A DNA stretch of 41,096 nucleotides from Perkinsus olseni (lineage: Eukaryota; Perkinsozoa; Perkinsida; Perkinsidae), in the NCBI GenBank assembly GCA_013115135.1, contig JABANP010000474.1:1-41096 (forward strand), written 5' to 3'. The position numbers and the translations under genes are program-made. The notes under the pieces are model-generated. The model ran no database searches. It had not been told where the DNA came from and saw only the letters and a program-made list of their open reading frames with translations. Positions 10,397 to 20,122 of the stretch are shown one piece after another. Positions within the stretch are counted from its first letter, which is position 1; the number at the start of each line of letters is the position of its first letter.

Positions 10397-11982
10397 ATGG
10401 CGGTCCGTGCCCTTCTGTGGTTCCTCTTCGGGACCTCGGCCTTTGGCGTGAGAGAACTCAGAAGAATCTTCGATGATTTGAAGGCTCAGAAAGGCAGGAG
10501 CCCCGCCGAGGATCGGCCTTCGTCCCATCCGTCGTGCGTCGTCAGGACTGGTTTACACTCCCGAGGAGGAGGCACAACACTTCGATCGTTTCGAAGAGGA
10601 CTTGAGGTCACAGCTCGAGTCCATCTCGACGGAAGCAGCAGCAAAGCTGTACGATGAGACCAGACCCGCTATCATGAAGAGCTTCGTTGATGAGATAAAT
10701 TCCATGCAAACGACATGGACAGCTTCAGCTGAGCAGGGAAGATTCAGGAGTAGGTCACGAAGGGGAAGAGGCTAAGCCTCAATTTCATTCCTTGTAGCCA
10801 TGGCCTTCCGCGATATAAAGCGCTTATGCGGGTCGTTCTTGAACCGGACGGAGAACCTCAAGGAGAAGGTCTATCCTCCAGAAGAGCTACGCAGCCTACC
10901 CGCCAGCTTCGACGCCCGGGATGGATTTAAGGACTGTGCAGACGTTATTGGTCACGTCAGGTGAGGCCGATCGTTGTTGCCTTACTCATAGTGAAGTTGT
11001 TTGTCCCCTCAGGGATCAATCAGACTGCGGCAGCTGTTGGGCCTTCGCCACTACCGAAGCCTATAATGATCGCTTGTGCATCAAAACAGGAGGGAAATTC
11101 ACTAAACTGTTGTCTCCTGGGCACATGGCCTCATGTTGCAGCATCTTCCATGGCTGCCTGTAAGGTATGCGGCTGATCCCCTCCTGCACGGTTCTGTATT
11201 AGTTCCTTCGGCTGTTCCGGCGGCTTCCCTGTAAGCGCCTGGCATTGGCTTCATACTCACGGAATTGTGACTGGTGAGTTGGCCCCTTCGAAATGACCCC
11301 ACCGTTCGGACTGTAAGGTGGAGACTTCGCCCCTCCGGCTAAGATGATCAAATCAGACGGCTGCTGGCCGTATGAGTTCCCCGGATGCGTCAGCAAGAAG
11401 GGAGGATCCAAAGCTCCCATCTGTCCAAAGGCAAGCTGAGGAGGCCGAAGCTGATTCGCTATGGGTGGCATCTCAGGCTGGCTATCAAAGTCCATACTGC
11501 AGCACTTCCTGCAGGAACAGCAAGTATTCGACGACCTTCGATAAGTGAGCACTTGTAGGCGATCTCGAAGAATCCCGACCTTTCAGAGACCGCCATTACG
11601 TCGAGGAACGGTATCCTCACTGGTTCCTTAAGACCAGCAGCGTAAAAAAGGAGATAATGACCAATGGACCGGTAGAGGATTCCTCGCCCAAGCAGCTTCA
11701 GAACACTTGTGTAACCTTTGCTTGCTGAATCAGGTCTCGGCCGCATACATTGTTTATGAAGACTTTATGTCTTACAAATCCGGTGTCTATAAGCATACCA
11801 AAGGCTCCATAGTTGGGCTTCATGCAGTGAAGATAATCGGTTGGGGCGAAGAGAACGGCGAGGAGTACTGGCTCGTGGTGAACTCCTGGAATGAGGACTG
11901 GGGTGACCATGGCCTGTTCAAGATAGCCCTCGGCCAGTGCGGTATAGATTATCTTATACTTGGAAGCACTCCTCGGGTGTAG
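10397..11982 (+). CDS. Cathepsin B-like cysteine protease, nine exons
   Basis: A papain-family (C1A) protease for lysosomal or secreted proteolysis. Exons: 10397-10445, 10498-10749, 10798-10960, 11013-11159, 11203-11273, 11318-11430, 11477-11544, 11587-11671 and 11734-11982, about 398 aa. In order: signal peptide (MAVRALLWFLFGTSAFG), acidic pro-region, the cathepsin B pro-motif (TTW, then IKRLCGSFL), LPASFDAR at maturation, catalytic Cys in SDCGSCWAF with the oxyanion Gln before it, GCSGGFP, catalytic His in GLHAVKIIGWG and Asn in VVNSWNEDWG. The occluding-loop segment (CWPYEFPGCVSKKGG) lacks the paired histidines of cathepsin B, so exopeptidase activity is doubtful. Introns 1 and 6 appear to use GC donors; intron 1 is the least certain and affects only the join after the signal peptide. 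Confidence 0.9.
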
Positions 11983-12985
11983 TGGCTTCATGCCCAACAC
12001 TCCAATTTCTAGTCTCCAGTTCTTTATATAAACTCATTTAGAATAACCAGGTATTTTCCGGTGATCTCGGACGACCTGAGTCGGGTCTTGAATATCCGCG
12101 AGCCGACAAGCCGTTTTCGATCGAGCCTAACTCGATCCTCATGTCAGTTGTGTACTGTTTGTGAGTAGCCGGCAAGAGTCATATAAAATGTTGCGTCAAA
12201 GAAGTGGCCTAACAGAATCGAAGCGGCTCGTAGAAAGCTAGCGATTATCTGGGGCGATAACGGACCGTTGCTTACGATGGACATTCGGCGGCCCAGAAAG
12301 GGATGGGCCAGCGAGGCGTTACGAAAGTGTATCGAGAGTTTTAGCCTCGATGACCTCAGTATAACATGGACTAGCAATTAGACCCAGATCAGCGAACAAC
12401 TTGAGGGCGGTGGGCAAGCCTCACGATAAAGTGAAGTTGTCAATTATCATGAGGTGCCCACCCGAGTCGCTCACAAGCTGCCAGTCCGTGCGGTCTCTGA
12501 CTGTGCCGGCTGCTGCTATGCCGACCACGGCGGCGTAGTCGCAGATCGCATGATCACGCAGAATCATATCAATATCCTGTAACCACGATGATCTGCGGTT
12601 TAGTAGCACTGTTCCCTGATGTGGACCGAAGGGCTACGAGTTGGGTAGCCCACCGAACTCTCTAGAAAGGTTATAATGTTAAGGTGGCGGATCAGAGCGA
12701 TCACTCTGCACGAGGTAAGATAACAACCGGGTCCGGCCGGCCGACGCAATAATCAGGTATGGGATTTGTTGAGCCTAGCGGGGCTGGGGTAGGTGCATAG
12801 GGGCCCTTAATAATCAGAAGGATATTGACCGCCGCGCTCAATATCTAATCTATCATTCGCGTGTTTGCTCTGGAGTTTTGCTATTGGGAGCCTCGTACGA
12901 TTTTCCCCGGGAACTCGACACTTTTCTCATAGCACTCTTTGAAATATTGAATACGAGAAAAATAGTGCTCATCGGCCCCCCGAGC
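11983..12985. other. Intergenic, with a short unassigned frame
   Basis: No supported gene. A plus-strand frame at about 12189-12380 reads AIIWGDNGPLLTMDIRR and ends in a stop; a similar phrase (KDSGPLLAVD) occurs near 4081-4110. The shared phrase suggests relics of one mobile element, but neither has an identifiable domain. Confidence 0.35.
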
Positions 12986-14501
12986 TCAGGCAGAAGCTGC
13001 AGTCAGAGGTTCGTACGTGTACGACCGTCGTAAAACGAATGATGTTACAGTAACAGCAACGGCGGCGTACATCCACAGAAGGGATTCATCCATCGGGGCA
13101 CGCATCGGGGGTTTGTCGATCGGATAATACATCTGGGAACCGCATATTGTCGCAACTGAGCCATTATATGCAACAAAGAGCAAAGCAAGAAAGATACCGG
13201 AACACCATTTCTTGACCTTCTCAGAGACCCAACTAGTGGCTAGTTTATGAGCTATAAGTAACATCAATGGAGCACGAAAGCACATCATCAACGGAGTAAT
13301 GATCCCGCTACGTATTTCCCATAACAGTGTCTCTACAGTGCTCGGTGGAACCGTCACTTTAGTACCTGGAGCATGGATCGGGATTAAGGGCACAGAGTCG
13401 TTGTCAATTAAACGAGGGATTGAGCATGCGACGGGGTACGCGATGCGTGAGACAACAAGGGGGATGTAGGACACACAGAGGATTCGCAGCGCAGCGCGGG
13501 AGAACAGCCAACTCGGGTGATGCTTCTCTTCGTCTTCACCCAACCAAAGACCCCTCACGACTGCTGCAAACTCTGCCTCCTGAACCATACATATCAGTTA
13601 TTAGCTGCTTGAGGTAGGAGTAGTCGGCCAATGATGAACATTTAGCTTTGTCTATGTTGAAACGCTTCACTTCGGAACAGAACTTCTGCCACTCTTCACC
13701 GCAGTCGAAGGCTCCCTGGTCTATGAGAAGACTTGTGGCCAATCCCAAGAGTTGTAAGGTGTACCAAGTGAAAATGGGGACCATTCCGTCGTCCCGAGGT
13801 TCTGCGACGCACAAGATAAAGCTACCGAAAAATTGCAAGAGCATTAGCGATACGCAGAGCTTGAGGTGGTCCAGATTGACCAAGATCACATCATCTTCAT
13901 CATGTGTCTGCAGGAAGACGGCCAACTCGTAGACGCACCACAGGCGGTCAAGGTAATCAGGCGACCAGAGTATGAGCAGCTTGTCTGATGCATGCAGGTA
14001 GTCGGCCAGCTTCGATATACCATAGGACTTGGCAGTGGGGTCCTTCTGTGGTATACAGCATTTATCAAGAAATACCATGGTGTTGCGATGTTTGAATAAC
14101 GGGATAATGAATAGGGCAACCAGAAATGATACAAAGCCAAAGGCTAGTACACTTAGTTCGAATAGCTTTAGTCCTCGAACAGGAGGGTAGAAGGCGTAAG
14201 CTCCCATGAGGGACGCCAATAACGTGATCTTTTCGGTAGAGGTAGAACTACAGCAGATGAGAAGAGCCATCTGCTTCCAAAGGCCGTCAGCAGACCACGA
14301 ATGGCTTAAGAAAAACTGGACAGAGGTGACCGGCACCGAGGCGAGAAATGCATCTTCATGGCTCTCGGAGTTACGGAGGAAGGATCGATCCCACATGATG
14401 GTAGATAACCGGCAGCCTCGGAGACGCGTATCTCCACAAACCCTCTGGGAGCCCAAAGATGGCCCAGTGTGATCCGTCATGAGGGGGAGGGGTGTGGGCA
14501 T
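12986..14501 (-). pseudogene. TIR-like multi-pass membrane protein, copy 1, frameshifted
   Basis: Two overlapping frames (14501-13536 and 13588-12986) together match the uninterrupted copy at 16116-17558. Near 13580 this copy reads GGTTCAGGAGGC where copy 2 has GGTTCTGAGGC, a one-base insertion that breaks the frame. The N-terminal part keeps FLSHSWSADG, then two hydrophobic segments, then MVFLDKCCIPQKDP and the LWCVYEL motif with the Glu equivalent to the TIR NADase catalytic residue. The second frame holds the C-terminal membrane segments. If the insertion is a sequencing error this is an intact gene. A splice explanation is unlikely because no intron of plausible size fits. Confidence 0.7.
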
Positions 14502-16115
14502 TGGTACTAGGGTACTGAGGTCTAGAAGAAGCTACTCCTTATACTCTAGCGTGACGTACAACTAAAAGAATCAGACCCACCCCTGGCTACATGGATTCAA
14601 CTCCATTACATGGAGGCAACTCCAGCCTCTACAGCACTGACCTGCCAGAAGGCTTGGTCTTCCATCTCTTAGCGCGCATTCGAAGCTTCCTTCCTCGCCA
14701 ATCGCTCAATTCCGTCGCCCGCACAGCTGCACACACCCGCTTAGAATCGAATGACAGCAGAATGACACACACAGCGAGACAGCAACACTCAGTTGCTCTC
14801 TACCTCATTGACCAGCCTATAGCACATCCTCGGCGCCGCGATGCCTTCTAAGGAAGCGGTCTCCCGCAAGTTGCTGAGAACAAACTGGCCCGTTTATCGT
14901 ATAGCTTGCAGGTGTCACGAAATACTTGTCCCCTGCACGGTGACGTATGTCATCCTGGGCTAACGCCGTAATCTAGACTGCGGCGAATGTGCTCTTCGCG
15001 ACGGGGCTCAGTGTCTTGTTACAGCCACGGGCAGCACGTTCTTTACTCTTCCCCTTCCGCTTGTGGCGAAGTGAACGACGCGAGCACCTGGGCTATTCAG
15101 ACTTCGAAGCGTAACGTTGCCTCTGTACGCTCCCGTCCATTCGTACCGTGCAACATATGGACGACTCATATCATACCTTGATCTCCTTCTTGACGTCCAT
15201 CTTGTCGGAAAATTTTCTCAATGACCAAAGTTTGTTTTTGTTTCAAGTAGACAACCTGCGTCCCTTTTCGTGGCATTTCTTTTCGTGGTGTATGAAGATG
15301 TTGAGCGATGAGAATTGAACCTTAGTTTTGTCCCCGATAGTTGCACTATTGTGTCGTCCGCACGCATAGCAAAGGCTTCGTGCTGCCTCCCACCACTGCT
15401 GTGTTAAACGGGCACGGAACACTTTTTCGGAAGATTTTCCCAGTCAAAGCCTGGGTTCCGAGTGATCACCCCTTACAGAGCCCCTCTATCTTCTGAACTT
15501 CACAACACAGACCGCATTCCTCTACGTTCGCTCAAGGAAACGCTCCGAAAACTCAGGGATCATCCGCTGTAGACACTCAGAGTTCATGTAAACACTCACA
15601 AATTGGAGGAAACTCACAGGTGCCGTTTGCACTAGTATAAAGGGTGATTCAAACCTTCGTGAAGAACTTGAAGGTCTTGTAATCCCTTGACGCTGAATAT
15701 TTTCAAGACACAATTTGAAGAGGTTACGACCAATATCACAAGGAACCAAGGTGTCAAAAATGGCGCTTTGCATCGGCGGCTGCAATTGGCGAGAGCTGTA
15801 AATTCACCACACGTGGGGACACCCTGCGCAACACTAGTATGCGGTAGCCGAACAGGCATCCTTGGAGACACGTATCACCGCATATCCGTCGCGAGAAGCT
15901 GGGGGGGGGTTGGCATTGCAATCAAATGCCGGGGCCGACAGGGAACTACTCGGCCAGTCGCTGCTTTAAAAGTTCCGAAGCTTGTGAGGGCACTATGCCA
16001 AACAGGGTGCAAGCATCCGTTGAGTTAAGCCGAAAGATACCTTTCCCAAGAACTCGACATCCTCGGGATGAAATCAGTACGAGAGTCTAATATGAACTTG
16101 CTGTTTGGAGGATGA
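14502..16115. other. Spacer between the two TIR-like copies
   Basis: No supported gene in 1.6 kb. Frames at 14591-14851 and 15687-16028 have no motif. It contains a degenerate tRNA-like B-box (15311-15321, antisense) and a run of G at about 15901. Confidence 0.45.
15311..15321 (-). repeat. tRNA-like T-arm remnant, intergenic
   Basis: Reads GGTTCAATTCT on the minus strand, 10 of 11 matches to the B-box. Upstream on that strand is an AT-rich hairpin (ATAGT and ACTAT arms) at the anticodon-arm position. Degenerate. Confidence 0.35.
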
Positions 16116-17558
16116 CTACGATGAATCTCTTAGGAGCTCATATGCATATGATCGTCGTAAAATTAAAGATACCGTAGTTACAACGACGATTCCGCAAACG
16201 AAAAGAGACGCTTCATTCGTCAGCCCGCTTATCGCAGGCCAGTAAAGTGGATGATTAAAGATCCTCAAGCCGCAAATCATCTGTGTTAAACAATTATACA
16301 CACCGAAACACGTGGCGAAAGCGATACCACGGCACCATTTGTCCACTTTCTCTGATATCCAACCAGTAGTCGCCAGTTTATGCCCTACAAGTAGCATTAA
16401 TGGAGCGCGGAAGCACAACATCAAGACCGGTATGATCGATAGACGTGACATCCACAGCATTGTATGTATTTTACCCGGTAAGGGCTCATAAGGTACGCCG
16501 GGAGGATAGATCGGCACAGAAGGCTCAATGCCCCCTCTAATCCCGCAGATAATATATTGCACGGCGAAACAAACAATAACAGGTGCGTAAGGCGCAGAAA
16601 TGATTCGCAGCGACGCACCAGCAAACAGCCACTCTGGGAGGTGTTTTCCTTCGCCTTCGCCTAACCACAGTCTTTTGACGACTGCTGCAAACTCTGCCTC
16701 AGAACCATAAAAATCAGTTATGAGCTGCTTGAGATCGGAATAATCCGCCAATGATGAGCACTTGGCTTTGTGAACGCTGAAACACTTCACTCTAGAACAG
16801 AACTTCTGCCACTCTTCACCGCAAACAAAGGCGCCACGACCTATCAGAAAGCTCGATGCCAAGCTCAAAGCGAATCCAATATGCTCGCTGTAGCCGCAAA
16901 ATTCTGTAACCCCCGAAATAAGGATACTGAAGAACTGCAGGAGCATTAGCGATACGCAGAGCTTGAGGTGGTCCAGATTCACCAAGATCACATCATCTTC
17001 ATCATGTGTCTGCAGGAAGACGGCCAACTCGTAGACGCACCACAGGCGGTCGAGGTAATCAGGCGACCAGAGTATGAGCAGCTTGTCTGATGCACGCAGA
17101 TAGTCGGCCAGCTTCGATATACCATAGGACTTGGCAATGGGGTCCTTCTGTGGTATACAGCATTTATCAAGAAATACCATGGTGTTGCGATGTTTGAATA
17201 ACGGGATAATGGATAGGGCAACCAGAAATGATACAAAGCCGGAGACCGAAATGATTACTTTTGTGGTTGTGAAAGCAGAGCTGGGAGCATGTAAGAAAGA
17301 GGCTCCCACGACAGATGAGATTAACGATATCTTGAAAGCGGAAGTCGAACTACAGCAGAAAAAAAGGGCCATCTGTTTCCGAAGGCCGTCAGCAGACCAT
17401 GAATGGCTCAAGAAATAATGGACAGAGGTGACCGGCACCGAGGCGAGAAATGCATCTTCATGGCTCTCGGAGTCACGGAGGAAGGATCGATCCAACATGA
17501 TGGTGGATAGGGGGCAGCCTCGGAGACGCGTATCACCACGAACCCTCTGGGAGCCCAA
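16116..17558 (-). CDS. TIR-like multi-pass membrane protein, copy 2 (intact)
   Basis: An uninterrupted frame of up to 480 codons without introns. The first part has FLSHSWSADGLRKQM (TIR strand A/box-1-like). Two hydrophobic stretches follow, then a second TIR half: MVFLDKCCIPQKDP, SDKLLILWSPDYLDRLWCVYEL. The Glu in WCVYE is where TIR NADases have their catalytic Glu. Further hydrophobic segments fill the C-terminal half (around residues 230-270 and 320-475). So the TIR-like fold seems interrupted by a membrane hairpin. The annotated left end uses a TTG; the first true ATG lies about 60 nt downstream (MLDRSFLRDSES). Proteins of this general kind are known from dinoflagellates, but substrate and role are unknown. 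A sister copy with one frameshift lies 1.6 kb away on the same strand. Confidence 0.7.
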   Translation of the reverse strand: MGSQRVRGDTRLRGCPLSTIMLDRSFLRDSESHEDAFLASVPVTSVHYFLSHSWSADGLRKQMALFFCCSSTSAFKISLISSVVGASFLHAPSSAFTTTKVIISVSGFVSFLVALSIIPLFKHRNTMVFLDKCCIPQKDPIAKSYGISKLADYLRASDKLLILWSPDYLDRLWCVYELAVFLQTHDEDDVILVNLDHLKLCVSLMLLQFFSILISGVTEFCGYSEHIGFALSLASSFLIGRGAFVCGEEWQKFCSRVKCFSVHKAKCSSLADYSDLKQLITDFYGSEAEFAAVVKRLWLGEGEGKHLPEWLFAGASLRIISAPYAPVIVCFAVQYIICGIRGGIEPSVPIYPPGVPYEPLPGKIHTMLWMSRLSIIPVLMLCFRAPLMLLVGHKLATTGWISEKVDKWCRGIAFATCFGVYNCLTQMICGLRIFNHPLYWPAISGLTNEASLFVCGIVVVTTVSLILRRSYAYELLRDSS

Positions 17559-20122
17559 AGACGGTCTAGAGCGATCCGCCGCGAGCGGTATGCGTGTTGT
17601 CCGTTAGTGCGTGTTAGTTGGAAACCGATTCCTGGAGGACACTGCTCGATTCAACCTACAAAACCATCGCCGATCGTAGCCCACAATTCGTATCTATTGC
17701 CATACAAAAGCTGCCACCGAGAGTCAATTGCTGGTCCCCATATTTCGAGCATGTGGGTACGTGATGTAGCACGGGAGAGACCCGATACCCTCAACTCGCG
17801 GTTTCCGCGCAATGCAACCACGCGGATAACTACTCTGCATCACTTGGTTGCTAAGCTGGCTCGACCAGCTTCCCATAGCGCTTGGAAAACTAGCGTAGAT
17901 CATGAACGCCGGGGTTCGGCCGAGGCGTCACGACTTGAGGATCTCGTGACGTGACGAAATAGCCAACGCGGCGACGCCAAACTCCCCCCGGAACGAAGCG
18001 TAGCGTTGCAAGTGAGGGATTCAGCAAAAGGTAGAAAAGACACCGTTTTACTTCTAATAGCCCGGTGAGAAAGCCCCACTGGCTGACTGGTCGTACGCGA
18101 ACGATGTATTCGCTAAGATTTGCGTACGGTTAGCTGCGGAACGCGCGAACAGACGTGTTGGGGGGGGGGGGCGGGATCCACTGTGGCTAGATTTGAACTC
18201 GTCAGTTCCTATACGCATGATCATTATCAGTAGAGAGCTGCTGATTCCGCTATGAGTGCCCGGTAGGAGCATCATTCCAGTAGATCTCTCCTAACTGCTG
18301 AGCTACTCGATCGTCGTCGCGCTAAGCTAGCAGTGAGCACGCGAAGGCATTGCCCATCACACGCTAATCACAAATCGTGTATCCGCACACAGCTAGTCCT
18401 ATTCGAGAGTGTTCTAGGCCCCCATGCGGTGGAAAAGGAGCAGAAGGATACCACGCCAAACCAAGTCGTCGCTTTAGGATAACGCGGTGTACGGTCCTTC
18501 CCTGGCTGGCAGGAAGGAACGACCGCTCAGTATTCGGGCTCCATGGTTGTTTCCCGTGACGCCGACTGCGCCATGCGCATAGCGGTGGCGGCGATGATCG
18601 TCATGGTCCACTAAACAAGCTCCGGGATGGAAAAATATCGCTCATTGGATTCTCACGGCGAATTCAGCCGATTCTCCGGTGATCTAAGACTTCGTAGCCT
18701 TAGCCTCACTTCCGTGTGGGACTACAGCGGTTCTCTAAGGACTACGGTCGCGTTGAAGTCTGGTGCTCACAACTCTCTGGACAAGCGAATCCTTCGAATT
18801 TCTGGTCGAAGTTCTTTGCTTCGTCCAAATCAAGAGAAGCACCCCTACAGTGGTATTTTCGCAAAGGGATCAGCAACTAGCATGATCGCCGTCTTTACTG
18901 AAACCCAAACCCGAACCAATGCAGCACTACCGGCCGTTGCACTGGATAGGGTGCACCAGGCCAGAGGATCGTCATGTGCCACCATTCATCGCATAACTCC
19001 CGACAGGCTGGCTATGGCCGGGCGCGAACTTCTCAAAAAAGGAAGAAGTGAAGAGATTTCTTAGTGAGAACCGCGGTGAATTCGGTGGGTTATACAAGGA
19101 AAGTCTACTGCCTTCTGGTAAAGCGGCTCCGCATCTTAGCCCATGGGAGCTCACTAACCCGAGCCTAGGATCACCCACTCCAATCTATCGGTTCGAGTAT
19201 AGTTCCATCCGCATCGATAGCGTGCGAGACGCCGCCGAGAATACTCATGCTTTCGTTCCCACAGTGAGTGCGAGAACTCGGTGGTGTCTCAGGGACGGGC
19301 AGCCCTCTGAGGTAGCGGGCTGCAACTCCGCAGCCCAGGCCGCGGGAAAGGCAACCGCACTGTCTTCCGATGATATATTGCCCAATGGTAAGCCAGTGGA
19401 TTCTTGGGAATCCTTGATTCTTCGTAAGCTTCCACATTCAAGTAGCAGCCGAGGGCAATTGATAGAGCCACCGCGGCTGATCACGGGTGCTGTTCCTCGG
19501 TAAGGGATTGCCGATAGCGGCTCTTTATCGGTGAACACGAAGGAGGGCAGGGGTTCGGAAACATCATCAGAAACAAGTCATGTGCCGATAAGGCAAACGA
19601 CACGGAAGTGCCCCAGTAGGACGTCACGATGGACAGTATCGATATTCAAAGTACTGAGAGTGAGCTGAGGTAGCTCAGGCATCAACCGAGTCAGCGTGCA
19701 ACGCAGCTGAGGAGACCATCCATCTCAGCACAGAGGAGGGAACTCATCGAAGTCACCTCATTTTCCGAGCGCTCTGGTCTTGCAGAGTTAATGAAAGCTA
19801 GCTTACGTGGGTGTTTGACGCCATCCGAGCGAACTTCAGGTGGCTCTGTGCCGTGGATGAAAATCTGATTCCCAACAGAGGACCATGTGACCAACAGCCG
19901 GTAGCATTCACCTCGCAAAGCGATAAGATGCAGGTGATTGCCTGTAGCTCTTGGAGACGCAGACTTTCCAATCCGCCATGTACCTGGTAGTGCCTTTGAT
20001 AGAGGGTTGTATACAACGCGACTACCCCAGAGCTGATCCACAGCATCAAAGCCGTTATGAGGTCGTTAGAGACGTGATGAGTCACAAGCCTCTGATTGGA
20101 CGACCAGCTAGGCGGCGGGAAG
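17559..20122. other. Gene-poor region
   Basis: About 2.5 kb with no supported gene. Plus-strand frames of 145 and 151 codons (18627-19064 and 19048-19503) have no family resemblance, and several frames are open over the same DNA, so they were not called. A long G-run occurs near 18160-18172, next to a tRNA-like remnant (18189-18199). Confidence 0.4.
18189..18199 (-). repeat. tRNA-like remnant, intergenic
   Basis: On the minus strand an 80-nt stretch (about 18260-18180) has CACT/AGTG ends and a T-arm-like AGTTCAAATCT (9 of 11 to the B-box). Length suggests a class with a variable arm; stems are degenerate. Confidence 0.35.

Noticed and set aside
18627..19503. Two plus-strand frames of about 150 codons as genes
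   Set aside because: Several frames are open over the same DNA, composition is not coding-like and no motif is present.
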